Positions 47,325 to 56,831 are shown, numbered from the stretch's first letter. The stretch is 64,000 nt of DNA from Pseudomonas sp. S04 (GCF_009834545.1 NZ_CP019427.1:5825001-5889000), one strand, 5' to 3'. The notes: generated by a model from the sequence alone, not told the origin. Made by a program: numbers and translations.

Positions 47325-47471
47325 TCAGCGCTTGAAGGGTTGAATCTGTTGCGCGAGCTCGAGCGGAGCATCGGTTTTGTTCGCCCACAGGCTCTGCGCG
47401 TAGCCGGTAGTCACCACACCCAAACCGAACACTATGACCAGAACCCAGAGTAAATCCGGTTTGCGTTTCAT
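47325..47471 (-). CDS. 48-residue single-pass membrane protein
   Basis: A short frame on the minus strand reads MKRKPDLLWVLVIVFGLGVV then TTGYAQSLW and a polar tail ending QQIQPFKR. It has a basic N-terminus, one hydrophobic helix and a hydrophilic end, so it should sit in the inner membrane or be exported. The ATG at 47471 has a very strong ribosome site (GAGGGGGG, 6 bases upstream). It converges with ygfA, leaving only 3 bases between the stops. I do not know a function. Confidence 0.72.
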   Translation of the reverse strand: MKRKPDLLWVLVIVFGLGVVTTGYAQSLWANKTDAPLELAQQIQPFKR

Positions 47472-47669
47472 CGATTGCCCCCCTCAAGGCATTTCACACA
47501 CGATGTCAGCAGCGGTGTCCGTTACAGGCCGTGCTTGCCGCGTCTTGCTTAAAAGTCCGGCATTTTGCGGTAACGTGAGGCGACACGCAAACGCTGGCGT
47601 CAACCGACCGTCGGTTTGTCATGTATTTGCCGGAACCCTTTTCCGCCCCCCTCTCCTGGAGCAAAAAAG

Positions 47670-48119
47670 ATGGCCTATTGGCTGATGAAATCCGAGCCCG
47701 ACGAGCTCTCGATCAAGGGCCTGGAAAAGCTCGGGCAAGCCCGCTGGGATGGGGTTCGCAACTATCAGGCCCGCAACTTCCTGCGGGCCATGGCGGTGGG
47801 TGACGAGTTCTTCTTCTATCACTCCAGTTGCCCGGAGCCGGGAATTGCCGGGATCGGCAAGATCGTCGAAGCCGCCTACCCGGACCCGACGGCCCTCGAC
47901 CCGCAAAGCCACTACCACGACCCCAAGGCCAACGCCGAAAAAAATCCCTGGAGCGCGATTGATGTCGCGCACGTGGACACCTTCGCCAAGGTGCTCAAGC
48001 TCGATTACCTCAAGCAGCAAGCAGCATTGGCAGAGATGCCCCTGGTGCAAAAAGGCAGCCGGCTGTCGGTGATGCCGGTCACGGCCGAGCAATGGGCGGC
48101 GGTGCTCGCCTTGCGCTGA
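47670..48119 (+). CDS. EVE domain-containing protein
   Basis: A 149-residue EVE/PUA-like protein: AYWLMKSEPDELSIKGLE, WDGVRNYQARNFLRAM, EFFFYHSSCPEPGIAGIGKI. EVE domains bind modified bases or RNA; the stand-alone protein has no settled role. ATG 47670 follows TCCTGGAGCAAAAAAG; the earlier in-frame ATG would add unlike residues. Confidence 0.9.
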   Translation: MAYWLMKSEPDELSIKGLEKLGQARWDGVRNYQARNFLRAMAVGDEFFFYHSSCPEPGIAGIGKIVEAAYPDPTALDPQSHYHDPKANAEKNPWSAIDVAHVDTFAKVLKLDYLKQQAALAEMPLVQKGSRLSVMPVTAEQWAAVLALR

Positions 48120-48259
48120 ACAGCAGAACCCGGCGGTCACGCCCGCAGCGGATGCATAAGCCCCCAGTAAGGGTTAGGCTCGCCTTTCATTTGACGGGCA
48201 TCAAGTCGCCACTGCGCTGAACCCGTCAGACTAGGACGCTACAGTTGCAGGATGCACTC

Positions 48260-49225
48260 ATGTCGACAAACCATCGCTCATCCCGTCTATTTGCCGTTTC
48301 GTTAATGGTCCTGCTGGTCGCCGCCGGCGGTTTCGGCTATTGGAAATCCCTGCGCGACCGCCTGCCCGAAGGCCTGAGCATGGGCAATGGGCGGCTTGAA
48401 GCCACCGAAGTGCAGATTGCCAGCAAGCTCCCCGGACGCCTCGCCGACGTGCATGTCGACGAAGGCGACAAGGTGCTCAAGGGCCAGTTGCTGGCGCGCA
48501 TGGACACCCGCACCCTGGAGGCCCAGCGCAACCAGGCCGAGGCCGAGGTACTGCGCGCCCGGCAAAACTACGCGGCGGCCGAGGCCAATGTGCAGTTGCG
48601 CCAAAGCGAACTGCTGCTGGCCAACCAGGAAATCAAGCGCTCACGGGAACTGTTCAATCGCGGTTTCGCCAGCCAGCAGATTCTCGACCAGCAGCAGGCT
48701 CGCCTGAATACCGGCAACGCTGCAGTCCAGGCCGCCAATGCCCAGGTCGCGGCAGTGCAGGCGGCGATCGGTGCAGCCCAGGCGCAAGTCGCGCAACTGA
48801 CCAGTGAAATCGAAGACAGCAGCCTGCGGGCCCCCATCGACGGGGTGATCCAGCTGCGCCTGGCGGAACCGGGCGAAGTACTCGGTGCCGGCGGCCGGGT
48901 ATTGCTGTTGATCGACCCAAACGACCAGTACATGAACCTCTATCTGCCGGCCTCGGTCACTGGGCGCCTGACCGTCGGTGCCGAGGCGCGCATCCTGCTC
49001 GACGCCCTGCCCGACCGGCCATTGCCGGCCAGAATCAGTTTTGTCGCGGCCAAGTCGCAGTTCACCCCCAAGGAAGTGGAAACCCGTGACGAGCGGCAAA
49101 AGCTGGTGTTCCGGGTCAAGCTCAAACTGACTGACCCGGCCGCCGTGCCCGAGGCCAAACCGGGAATGCCGGGCGCCGGTTATGTGCGCACGGCGACGGT
49201 GGACTGGCCGGCCAACCTGCAATGA
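48260..49225 (+). CDS. HlyD family membrane fusion protein (YhiI-like)
   Basis: A 321-residue periplasmic adaptor with an N-terminal anchor (LFAVSLMVLLVAAGGFGYW), a lipoyl-like half (GRLADVHVDEGDKVLKGQLL), a long coiled coil rich in Ala/Gln, and the second half (LRAPIDGVIQLRLAEPGEVL). It links an inner-membrane ABC exporter to an outer-membrane channel. ATG 48260 has CAGGATG near; the next gene overlaps its stop by 4 bases. Confidence 0.9.
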   Translation: MSTNHRSSRLFAVSLMVLLVAAGGFGYWKSLRDRLPEGLSMGNGRLEATEVQIASKLPGRLADVHVDEGDKVLKGQLLARMDTRTLEAQRNQAEAEVLRARQNYAAAEANVQLRQSELLLANQEIKRSRELFNRGFASQQILDQQQARLNTGNAAVQAANAQVAAVQAAIGAAQAQVAQLTSEIEDSSLRAPIDGVIQLRLAEPGEVLGAGGRVLLLIDPNDQYMNLYLPASVTGRLTVGAEARILLDALPDRPLPARISFVAAKSQFTPKEVETRDERQKLVFRVKLKLTDPAAVPEAKPGMPGAGYVRTATVDWPANLQ

Positions 49226-51942
49226 GCGCCCTGGCGCTGCAGGCCAAAGGCCTGTGCCATGCCTACGGCGCACAACAGGCACTGATCGACATCGCGTTCA
49301 GCCTACCCAGCGGCACACGCTGCGGCCTGATCGGCCCCGATGGTGCGGGCAAATCCAGCCTGCTGGGGCTGATTGCCGGGGTGAAGAAGCTGCAACACGG
49401 AGACCTGCAGGTGCTGGGCGGCTCTATCGACCAGCGCCGCCATCGCAACAGCCTGTACCCGCGCATCGCCTTCATGCCCCAGGGCCTGGGTGGCAACCTG
49501 TACCCGGACCTGTCGATCAACGAGAACATCCGCTTCTTCGCCACCCTGTTCGGCCTGTCGAAGGACGAGTGCGAACAACGCATGCACAGCCTGTTGCTGG
49601 CCACCGACCTGGCACGGTTTGCCGAGCGGCCGGCGGGCAAGCTGTCCGGCGGGATGAAGCAGAAACTCGGCCTGTGCTGCGCGCTGATCCATGAGCCGGA
49701 CCTGCTGATCCTCGATGAGCCGACCACCGGCGTCGACCCGCTGTCCCGCCGGCACTTCTGGGAGTTGGTAGAGGATGTCCGCCGCCAGCGCCCACAACTG
49801 ACCCTGCTGGTCGCCACCGCTTATATGGAGGAGGCCGAACAGTTCGAGCACTGCCTGATGCTCGACGCCGGCAAGCTGATCGCCGACGGCCTGAGTCGCG
49901 ACCTGGCAGCCGTGACCCCCAGCGGCAAACTGGACGATGCGTTCACCTACTTTCAAGGTGACCGCAAACGCAGTAGCCAACCGCTGGTTATTCCACCGCG
50001 CCCCCACGACAACCTCGACATCGCCATCCAGGCCCACGAACTGACCCTGCGTTTCGGCGACTTCACGGCCGTGAACAAGGTCAGCTTTGCCATCGGTCGT
50101 GGCGAGATTTTCGGTTTCCTCGGCTCCAACGGCTGCGGCAAGACCACCACCATGAAGGTCCTCACCGGCCTGATGCCAGCCAGCGAAGGCAGCGCCACGT
50201 TGCTCGGCAAACCGGTGGATGCCAAGGACCTGGCTACGCGCAAGCGGGTCGGTTTCATGTCGCAGAGCTTCTCGCTCTACGGCGAACTCAGCGTGCGCCA
50301 GAACCTCGAGTTGCACGCGCGGCTGTTCGACTTGCCCAAGGCCGAGAGCGCCACGCGCATCGAGGAACTGATCCAGCGGTTCGACCTGGGCAGCATTGCC
50401 GGGCAACAGTCGGGAGCACTGCCGCTGGGCTTGCGACAGCGCTTGTCACTGGCGGTCGCGGTGCTGCACCGCCCGGAAGTGCTGATCCTCGACGAACCGA
50501 CTTCCGGCGTCGACCCGGCCGCCCGGGATGATTTCTGGCGACTGCTGATCGAGCTGTCCCGCGAGCAAGGGGTGACGATCTTCCTGTCGACCCACTTCAT
50601 GAATGAAGCCCAGCGCTGTGACCGGATCTCGCTGATGCACGCTGGCAAGGTGCTGGCCTGCGACACCCCGGCGGCGCTGCAGCAGCAGTTTGCTGGAGAC
50701 ACCCTGGAAGACGCCTTCGTCCGCTGCCTGCAAGATGCGCAGGACGCCAGCACGGCAGCGCCAGCCCCGGCAGCGGTCAACGCCGCGACAGCTCCGGCAC
50801 CCGCGGGCGGCGCCGCATTCAGCCTGCGGCGGTTGATTGCCGTGGCCAGCCGCGAGGGCAAGGAGTTACTGCGCGACAAAGTGCGCCTGGCCTTCGCCCT
50901 CGCCGGGGCCTTGTTCATGATGGTGATCTTTGGCTACGGCATCTCCCTGGACGTCGAGAAACTGGCTTTCGCCGTCTACGACCAGGACCAGACCCCGCAA
51001 AGCCGCGCTTACCTCGAGGCGTTTCGCGGCTCGCGCTACTTCGCCGAACAAGCGCCTATCCACGATGCCAGGCAATTACACCAGCGCCTGCAACGCTCGG
51101 AGATCAAGCTTGCACTGGAAATTCCCCCAGGCTTCGGCCGCGATCTGTACGCCGGGCGTCAACCGGCCGTGGCCGCGTGGCTCGATGGCGGCATGCCGTT
51201 TCGTGCAGAGACCAGCCGCAACTACGTCGAGGCGGTGCATCAGGCCAACCTCGAGCAACTGGCCGCACAAAGCAGCCCGGCGCTCAACCAACGCCCAGCG
51301 GCCAGACTGGAAACGCGCTTTCGCTACAACCAGGACGTGGTCAGCGTGAACGCCATCGGCCCGGGAGTCATGGCGCTGATCCTGGCTTTCATCCCGGCCA
51401 TGCTCACCGCGCTGGGCATCGTCCGGGAAAAAGAGCTGGGCTCGATCACCAACTTCTACGCCACGCCGCTGACCCGCCTGGAATTCCTGCTGGGCAAACA
51501 GGCGCCCTACCTGGCCGTCAGCCTGGTCAATCTGGGCTTACTGGTGGCAATGAACCGCTGGCTATTCGGCGTGCCGTTCAAAGGCAGCGGCCTGACCCTG
51601 GCCTTCGGTGGCCTGCTCTATGTGCTGGCGACCACCAGCATGGGCCTGCTGATTTCGGCGTTCACCCGCACTCAGATCGCCGCCATCCTCGGCACCATGA
51701 TTATCACCAGCCTGCCGACCATCCAATTCTCCGGCCTGATCGTGCCGCGCTCCTCGCTCGAAGGCGCCGCTGCCCTGATGGGGCAATTGTTCCCGGCCGG
51801 CTACTTCCTCGACATCGCCGTCGGCACCTTCACCAAAGCCCTGGATGTGCGCCAGTTGTGGCCACAGTGCCTGGCACTGTTCGGGTTTTTCCTTGGTTTC
51901 ACCGGGCTGAGCCTGATCATGCTCAAGAAGCAGGAGGTCTGA
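49222..51942 (+). CDS. rbbA: fused ABC transporter: two ATPase domains plus ABC-2 permease (RbbA-like)
   Basis: A 906-residue fusion. ATPase 1 has GPDGAGKSSLLGL near residue 38 and LSGGMKQKLGLCCAL; ATPase 2 has GSNGCGKTTTMKVL near residue 305, but its signature reads LPLGLRQRLSLAVAV, a diverged LSGGQ. A linker rich in Ala/Pro leads to an ABC-2 permease with about six membrane segments. This is the layout of RbbA/YhiH (911 residues in E. coli), and the gene lies in the same order as yhiI-rbbA-yhhJ. RbbA has been reported to associate with ribosomes; export is the family-typical role. Confidence 0.92.
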   Translation: MSALALQAKGLCHAYGAQQALIDIAFSLPSGTRCGLIGPDGAGKSSLLGLIAGVKKLQHGDLQVLGGSIDQRRHRNSLYPRIAFMPQGLGGNLYPDLSINENIRFFATLFGLSKDECEQRMHSLLLATDLARFAERPAGKLSGGMKQKLGLCCALIHEPDLLILDEPTTGVDPLSRRHFWELVEDVRRQRPQLTLLVATAYMEEAEQFEHCLMLDAGKLIADGLSRDLAAVTPSGKLDDAFTYFQGDRKRSSQPLVIPPRPHDNLDIAIQAHELTLRFGDFTAVNKVSFAIGRGEIFGFLGSNGCGKTTTMKVLTGLMPASEGSATLLGKPVDAKDLATRKRVGFMSQSFSLYGELSVRQNLELHARLFDLPKAESATRIEELIQRFDLGSIAGQQSGALPLGLRQRLSLAVAVLHRPEVLILDEPTSGVDPAARDDFWRLLIELSREQGVTIFLSTHFMNEAQRCDRISLMHAGKVLACDTPAALQQQFAGDTLEDAFVRCLQDAQDASTAAPAPAAVNAATAPAPAGGAAFSLRRLIAVASREGKELLRDKVRLAFALAGALFMMVIFGYGISLDVEKLAFAVYDQDQTPQSRAYLEAFRGSRYFAEQAPIHDARQLHQRLQRSEIKLALEIPPGFGRDLYAGRQPAVAAWLDGGMPFRAETSRNYVEAVHQANLEQLAAQSSPALNQRPAARLETRFRYNQDVVSVNAIGPGVMALILAFIPAMLTALGIVREKELGSITNFYATPLTRLEFLLGKQAPYLAVSLVNLGLLVAMNRWLFGVPFKGSGLTLAFGGLLYVLATTSMGLLISAFTRTQIAAILGTMIITSLPTIQFSGLIVPRSSLEGAAALMGQLFPAGYFLDIAVGTFTKALDVRQLWPQCLALFGFFLGFTGLSLIMLKKQEV

Positions 51943-53060
51943 TGCACCAGCTCTCGCACATCCTGCGCTTGGGGCTCAAGGAGCTCACCAGCCTGCGCCA
52001 CGACAGCGTCTTGCTGCTGTTCTTGCTGTACGCCTTCAGCGTGGCGATCTACATGCCCGCCGCCGGCTCGGTGATCGGGGTCAACAACGCCAGCGTGGCG
52101 ATCGTCGACGAAGACCACAGTCATCTCTCGCGCCAGCTCGCCGACGCCCTGCAACCGCCGCAGTTCCAGGCTGCCGTGCCGCTGCCTTACGACCAGTTGG
52201 ACCAAGTCATGGACCGCGGGCAGTACACCTTTGTGATCAACGTGCCGGCCAACTTCCAGGCCGACCTCCTGGCGGGTCGCTCGCCGGCCGTGCAGGTCAA
52301 CGTCGACGCCACCGCCATGAGCCAGGCCTTCATGGGGGCCGGCTACATCGGGCGGATCTTCCAGCGTGAACTGCTCAACTATGGCGGGCAGCCGGATACG
52401 GCCAGCAAGGCACCGGCCCTGCTGACCACCCGCGCACTGTTCAACACCAACCTGGAGGGCGGCTGGTTCCTGGCGGTGATCCAGATCGTCAACAACATCA
52501 CCATCCTCGCCATCGTCCTGACCGGCACCGCGCTGCTGCGCGAGCGCGAACACGGTACCCTCGACCATTTGCTGGTGCTGCCGCTGACGGCGCTGGAAAT
52601 CATGCTGGCGAAAATCGGCAGCAACATGCTGGTGGTGGTGCTGTGCACCTGGGTGTCGCTGGAGGTGGTGGTCAAAGGGCTGTTGGGAGTTCCGCTAGCG
52701 GGCTCCCTGGGGCTGTTCCTGCTGGTGACTGCGCTGTATCTGTTCGCCAGTACGGCGCTGGGGATATTCCTCGCAACCCTGGCCCGCTCGACACCGCAGT
52801 TCGGCCTGCTGGCAATTCCAGTGATCATTCCGATGCTGCTGCTCTCGGGCGGCAGCACCCCGCTGGACAGCATGCCGCAGTGGCTGCAGTGGGTGATGCA
52901 GGGCTCGCCCTCCACCCACTTCGTCAGCCTCAGTGCGGCGATCCTGTTCCGCGATGCCGCGCTCGACGTGGTCTGGCCGGACCTGCTGGCACTGGCAGTG
53001 ATCGGCCTGGCGTTCTTTGCGATTGCCCTGGCGCGGTTTCGCAAGAGCTTGGCGTCCTGA
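51942..53060 (+). CDS. ABC-2 type permease (YhhJ-like)
   Basis: A 372-residue membrane protein: N-terminal helix (VLLLFLLYAFSVAIYM), a large periplasmic domain (ASVAIVDEDHSHLSRQLADA) and five further helices (IVNNITILAIVLTGTALLRE, FGLLAIPVIIPMLLLSGGST). It is the second half-permease of the exporter. Its ATG overlaps the preceding stop as TGATG. Confidence 0.93.
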   Translation: MHQLSHILRLGLKELTSLRHDSVLLLFLLYAFSVAIYMPAAGSVIGVNNASVAIVDEDHSHLSRQLADALQPPQFQAAVPLPYDQLDQVMDRGQYTFVINVPANFQADLLAGRSPAVQVNVDATAMSQAFMGAGYIGRIFQRELLNYGGQPDTASKAPALLTTRALFNTNLEGGWFLAVIQIVNNITILAIVLTGTALLREREHGTLDHLLVLPLTALEIMLAKIGSNMLVVVLCTWVSLEVVVKGLLGVPLAGSLGLFLLVTALYLFASTALGIFLATLARSTPQFGLLAIPVIIPMLLLSGGSTPLDSMPQWLQWVMQGSPSTHFVSLSAAILFRDAALDVVWPDLLALAVIGLAFFAIALARFRKSLAS

Positions 53061-53065
53061 CAGAC

Positions 53066-53176
53066 CGCTATCGCGAGCAAGCCGCAAGCGGGCACTCGCT
53101 CCCACTATGGCTCTGGGTGCCCACAGATCCCGCATACACGCCACAAAGCCTGTGGGAGCGAGCTTGCTCGCGATAG
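53066..53176. repeat. REP doublet (REPIN)
   Basis: GCTATCGCGAGCAAGCCGCA at 53067 and TGTGGGAGCGAGCTTGCTCG near 53151 are inverted REP copies around about 50 bases. They separate the convergent permease and FliL-like genes. The internal CCCGCATACACCC-like tract resembles the one beside the 4.0-kb doublet. Confidence 0.85.
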
Positions 53177-53199
53177 GGCCAGCCCATTCAACAGGGGCC

Positions 53200-53616
53200 T
53201 TACTGGATGATCAGGTTGTTGAACAACAGATCATCGACCATCGGCTTGCCGGTTTCGTCGTTCATCACTTGCTGGGTCTGCTTCAGGGCTTCCTGGCGCA
53301 GTTTTTCCTTGGCTTCGACGTTGTTCATGGTCTCGCTGGTTTGCTGGCCGAACAGCGCCACCAGTTGGTTACGAATCAACGGCTCATTGGCCTTGACCGC
53401 CTTGGCGGCCTCCTCGCCGGTGACCCGCAGCGCCACGTCGGCTTTATAGACCTTGAGCCTGGCCGTGCCATCCAGGCCGTAATTGCCCACGAACGGCGGG
53501 GTCAGACTGATATAGCTGACCTTCGGCGCTTCGCCCTCTTTGGCTTCCTTGGCTTCTTCGGCCTGCGCTGCCATAGGCAGCGACAAGGCCAGCATCAACA
53601 TGATCCACGCTTTCAC
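53200..53616 (-). CDS. FliL-like exported protein
   Basis: A 138-residue protein with a signal peptide (AWIMLMLALSLPMAAQA), an acidic linker (EEAKEAKEGEAP) and a domain resembling flagellar FliL (YISLTPPFVGNYGLDGTARL, KVYKADVALRVTG, LIRNQLVALFGQQTSETM). No flagellar genes are nearby; many Pseudomonas have such a stray FliL-like gene. The start is probably GTG 53616, with AAGGAG 7 bases upstream. Confidence 0.82.
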   Translation of the reverse strand: MKAWIMLMLALSLPMAAQAEEAKEAKEGEAPKVSYISLTPPFVGNYGLDGTARLKVYKADVALRVTGEEAAKAVKANEPLIRNQLVALFGQQTSETMNNVEAKEKLRQEALKQTQQVMNDETGKPMVDDLLFNNLIIQ

Positions 53617-53774
53617 ACTTCGCTCCTTATCCGGTTTGCGGCCTAGCATAACCATCCACCCCCCAGCGCCCAAGCGCAAAGCTTATGGGCGGCTATCAGG
53701 GTGGGGCATGCTCGTTGACCCCTTGACTCACCCACCTACACTTATCGGCCATCACTCCCAAAGGAATAGCCCTG

Positions 53775-54752
53775 ATGAAAGCCGTGCTGTGCAAAGCCTT
53801 CGGCCCTGCCGAATCGCTGGTGCTGGAAGAAGTCGCCAGTCCTGTCGCCAAGAAGAACGAAATCCTCCTGCAAGTGCACGCCGCGGGGGTCAACTTCCCG
53901 GACACGCTGATCATTGAGGGCAAGTACCAGTTCAAGCCACCCTTCCCGTTTTCCCCGGGGGGTGAAGCAGCCGGCGTGGTCAGCGCGGTGGGCGAGAAGG
54001 TCAGCCACCTCAAGGTCGGCGACCGGGTCATGGCGCTGACCGGCTGGGGCAGTTTTGCCGAGCAGGTCGCGGTGCCGGGCTACAACGTGTTGCCTATCCC
54101 TGCGTCCATGGACTTCAACACTGCCGCCGCCTTCAGCATGACCTACGGCACTTCGATGCACGCGCTCAAGCAACGCGGCCACCTGCAGCCGGGGGAAACC
54201 CTGCTGGTGCTGGGTGCATCCGGCGGCGTGGGCCTGGCTGCCGTGGAAATCGGCAAGGCCATGGGTGCCCGGGTCATCGCCGCGGCCAGCAGCGCCGAGA
54301 AACTGGCAGTGGCCAAGGCCGCCGGTGCCGATGAGCTGATCAACTACAGCGAAACCAACCTCAAGGACGAAATCAAGCGCCTGACTGACGGCCAGGGCGC
54401 CGACGTGATCTACGACCCGGTCGGCGGCGACCTGTTCGACCAGGCCATCCGGTCCATCGCCTGGAACGGCCGCCTGCTGGTGGTCGGTTTCGCCAGCGGG
54501 CGGATCCCTGAATTGCCGGTGAACCTCGCCCTGCTCAAGGGCGCTGCTGTGGTCGGAGTATTCTGGGGTTCGTTCGCCCAACGCCAACCCCAGGACAACG
54601 CGGCGAACTTCCAGCAACTGTTCGGCTGGTTTGCCGAAGGCAAGCTCAAGCCGCTGGTGTCGCAGGTCTATCCCCTGGCCAACGCGGCCCAGGCCATCAA
54701 TGACCTGGGCCAGCGCAAGGCGGTGGGCAAGGTGGTGGTGCAGGTTCGCTGA
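53775..54752 (+). CDS. NADPH:quinone oxidoreductase family protein
   Basis: A 325-residue zinc-free medium-chain reductase (quinone oxidoreductase type): N-terminal GroES-like domain (VHAAGVNFPDTLIIEGKYQF), Rossmann motif LVLGASGGVGLAAVEIGKAMG and C-terminal GKVVVQV. It lacks the structural zinc cysteines of alcohol dehydrogenases. Likely substrate is a quinone or enone. Confidence 0.9.
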   Translation: MKAVLCKAFGPAESLVLEEVASPVAKKNEILLQVHAAGVNFPDTLIIEGKYQFKPPFPFSPGGEAAGVVSAVGEKVSHLKVGDRVMALTGWGSFAEQVAVPGYNVLPIPASMDFNTAAAFSMTYGTSMHALKQRGHLQPGETLLVLGASGGVGLAAVEIGKAMGARVIAAASSAEKLAVAKAAGADELINYSETNLKDEIKRLTDGQGADVIYDPVGGDLFDQAIRSIAWNGRLLVVGFASGRIPELPVNLALLKGAAVVGVFWGSFAQRQPQDNAANFQQLFGWFAEGKLKPLVSQVYPLANAAQAINDLGQRKAVGKVVVQVR

Positions 54753-54800
54753 GTCGGGGCGCGCGCTGTACAGCTGACAACGCTGTACAGAGCGTACCGG

Positions 54801-55409
54801 CTAAAGCACCTTGCGAATCTCCTCCGGCAGGAACCGGAAGAACCTGGATGCGGGGTAATCCAGGCAGCGCCTGGCAATGCTCAGCACCTGGCGGTTCAGC
54901 CTTTTAATCATTGCCAGGCGCTCTGCCGTCGTCCATTGATGCTGGAAAAAGCCACTCGACAAGTAAGCCCGGGTGTATCGGAACGCTGCGAGGTCGACCC
55001 ACAGGTAATCGGCGGTATGGGCGAAACCCGGGTTGATCTCTCGGCATTTCACCTCTTTGAGCCATTGGTTGAGGCCGGTCGAATCATCCAGGTGAAACTG
55101 CATCGGCGCTATGACTTCCAGTTCAGCCGGCTTCTCGCCCCCCACCGTCCAGGGCTTGAAGCGCCACTGCTCGATCGCCTCTTGGCTTACCGCACTGAGA
55201 TCCGGGTGAACACTTTGGAGGATCCTGACCCCGCTCACCGAACCATCGGCCTGCACCGTAAAACCTACCCGTACCTCACCGTTGATCCCAGCCCTATGCA
55301 GTGCCCGGGGATAAACCGGTTTGGGCGTGTTCTCTGGAATCAGGAACAATTGCGCGGCCAAACCGTCACTCGAAATACACCAGACCAAAAGCAAACCTAA
55401 CCAACGCAT
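54801..55409 (-). CDS. exported TonB C-terminal domain protein
   Basis: A 202-residue protein with a signal peptide (LGLLLVWCISSDGLAA) and a TonB C-terminal domain (PVYPRALHRAGINGEVRVGF, SHPDLS-like SVHPDLSAVSQEAIEQWRFK), but without a proline-rich linker or membrane-spanning TonB box anchor. ATG 55409 has a strong GGAGG. The C-terminal 90 residues are unlike typical TonB. It may act in the periplasm on outer-membrane receptors or be a decoy; the role is unclear. Confidence 0.8.
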   Translation of the reverse strand: MRWLGLLLVWCISSDGLAAQLFLIPENTPKPVYPRALHRAGINGEVRVGFTVQADGSVSGVRILQSVHPDLSAVSQEAIEQWRFKPWTVGGEKPAELEVIAPMQFHLDDSTGLNQWLKEVKCREINPGFAHTADYLWVDLAAFRYTRAYLSSGFFQHQWTTAERLAMIKRLNRQVLSIARRCLDYPASRFFRFLPEEIRKVL

Positions 55410-55591
55410 GACACCCTCCGCGATCTCCGGGCCACTGTTGGCACCTGCGCAAAAGGTTAAGGCGAAGGGCTTTGCCGCCCTATCCCCCAACTTCCGACAG
55501 CTTCGCGGGATGTCTCCCAAATCATTGCCGTTTTTTACCAGGCAACCGCCGGAGTTCGCCTCCGGGGAAATCTCCTACACCGCCCTCCAGT

Positions 55592-56187
55592 TACATACCC
55601 GCTGCAGTGGCCCTGCTGGTGGCGGTGTTTGCCTTCATCGTGATGCGCGACACCCCGCAATCCGTGGGCTTGCCGCCCATCGAGCAGTACAAGAACGACT
55701 ATCCCCACGGCTACGATGCCAGCCATGAAGAAGAATTCAGCGCCAAGGAAATCTTCGTCAAATAAGTGCTGCGCAACAAAATGCTCTGGTACATCGCCCT
55801 CGCCAACGTATTTGTCTACCTGCTGCGCTATGGCGTGCTGGACTGGGCTCCGACCTACCTCAAGGAAGCCAAGCACTTCACCGTCGACAAGACGTCCTGG
55901 TGTCCATCGGCTTCCTGATCTACGGCCCGGTGATGCTGATCGGCTTGCAGGCGCTGGAGTTGGCACCGAAAAAAGCCGCAGGTACGGCGGCGGGCTTCAC
56001 CGGACTGTTCGGTTACCTGGGCGGCTCGGTCGCCGCCAGTGCGGCCATGGGCTACACCGTCGACCACTTCGGTTGGGATGGCGGGTTTGTGCTGTTGATC
56101 GGTGCGTGCCTGCTGGCCATGGCGTTCCTGGCGCCAACCCTGCGCCACAAGCAAATCGCCAGTCAGGGCCGCGAAGCCATCGCCTGA
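55592..56187 (+). pseudogene. glpT: glpT (glycerol-3-phosphate MFS transporter) pseudogene
   Basis: Pieces of GlpT can be read in order: [20 protein letters not shown] ... [12 protein letters not shown] (ending at a TAA at 55763-55765 where Tyr is expected before [20 protein letters not shown]), then [19 protein letters not shown] (to about 55900), then [20 protein letters not shown] ... [13 protein letters not shown] in another frame to 56187. Thus there are an N-terminal loss of about half the protein, a nonsense change and an internal out-of-frame deletion. The position between the quinone reductase and ubiD groups is where PAO1 carries intact glpT (PA5235, from memory). It is nonfunctional. 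Confidence 0.9.
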
Positions 56188-56831
56188 TCCCTGGATGACC
56201 CACAACGCTTGAGCCGCGCCTCCAGATTCCGGTCTGGCATGGCGTGGCTGCGCAGGGCGCTGGCGGTCTGCTCGACATAATCGCGCGTGCTGCCATAGCG
56301 TCCGCTGGCACTTTCAAAGACCTGGCTGAGCACATGGTCCGGCAAGTTGCCGGCATAGCTGGGCAGGTGTCGCTCCAGGACAAAACCCAATGCCTGAACC
56401 TTGCTGCCATCTTCCAGGCGGCAGTTGAGCCAGTGTGGGCGGTACGACGGGACCGGCATTTCGCGCTGCCACAGGGCAAACAACGATGCTTGCAGTTGCT
56501 CCTCGGGCAAGCGGTAGGCAAAACCACTGCATGAACCGCCGCGATCCAGGCCAAATACCAGCCCTGGCAACTCCGGCGTGCCCCGGTGTTCGTGGGACCA
56601 CAGGTACAAACCACGATGGTAGCCATGCACTCGACCGCGCACCCGCTCGACCGCCGAGCATTCGGGGCGCCAGATCAACGAGCCGTAGGCGAACAACCAG
56701 ACCGGTCCACCCTGATGGCGGGCCATGGTGCTTTGCATGGAGTGGAGCAATTGCTCGTGCGTCAGCTGCGGCCCCAGATCGAGCCGCGGAGGGTAAGCCA
56801 GATTGAGAAAATCAGATTCAATGGCTGTCAT
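56163..56831 (-). CDS. chaC: ChaC-like gamma-glutamylcyclotransferase
   Basis: A 222-residue protein with [14 protein letters not shown], the substrate loop signature of gamma-glutamylcyclotransferases, and [20 protein letters not shown], as in ChaC that cleaves glutathione to 5-oxoproline and Cys-Gly. A catalytic glutamate candidate occurs in FALWQREM. Its 3' end runs 25 bases into the glpT pseudogene, so its C-terminus ([18 protein letters not shown]) may have changed. Confidence 0.85.
   Translation of the reverse strand: MTAIESDFLNLAYPPRLDLGPQLTHEQLLHSMQSTMARHQGGPVWLFAYGSLIWRPECSAVERVRGRVHGYHRGLYLWSHEHRGTPELPGLVFGLDRGGSCSGFAYRLPEEQLQASLFALWQREMPVPSYRPHWLNCRLEDGSKVQALGFVLERHLPSYAGNLPDHVLSQVFESASGRYGSTRDYVEQTASALRSHAMPDRNLEARLKRCGSSRDQAMASRP

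Noticed and set aside
51177..51941. Long N-terminal extension of the YhhJ-like permease
   Set aside because: The extension overlaps rbbA out of frame and reads as Arg/Pro/Gly-rich nonsense; the ATG at 51942 coupled to the rbbA stop is the real start.
55410..55591. Plus-strand frame preceding the glpT remnant as a real gene start
   Set aside because: The residues before IPAAVALL do not resemble GlpT or any family, and the stretch is partly the promoter of the minus-strand TonB-like gene.
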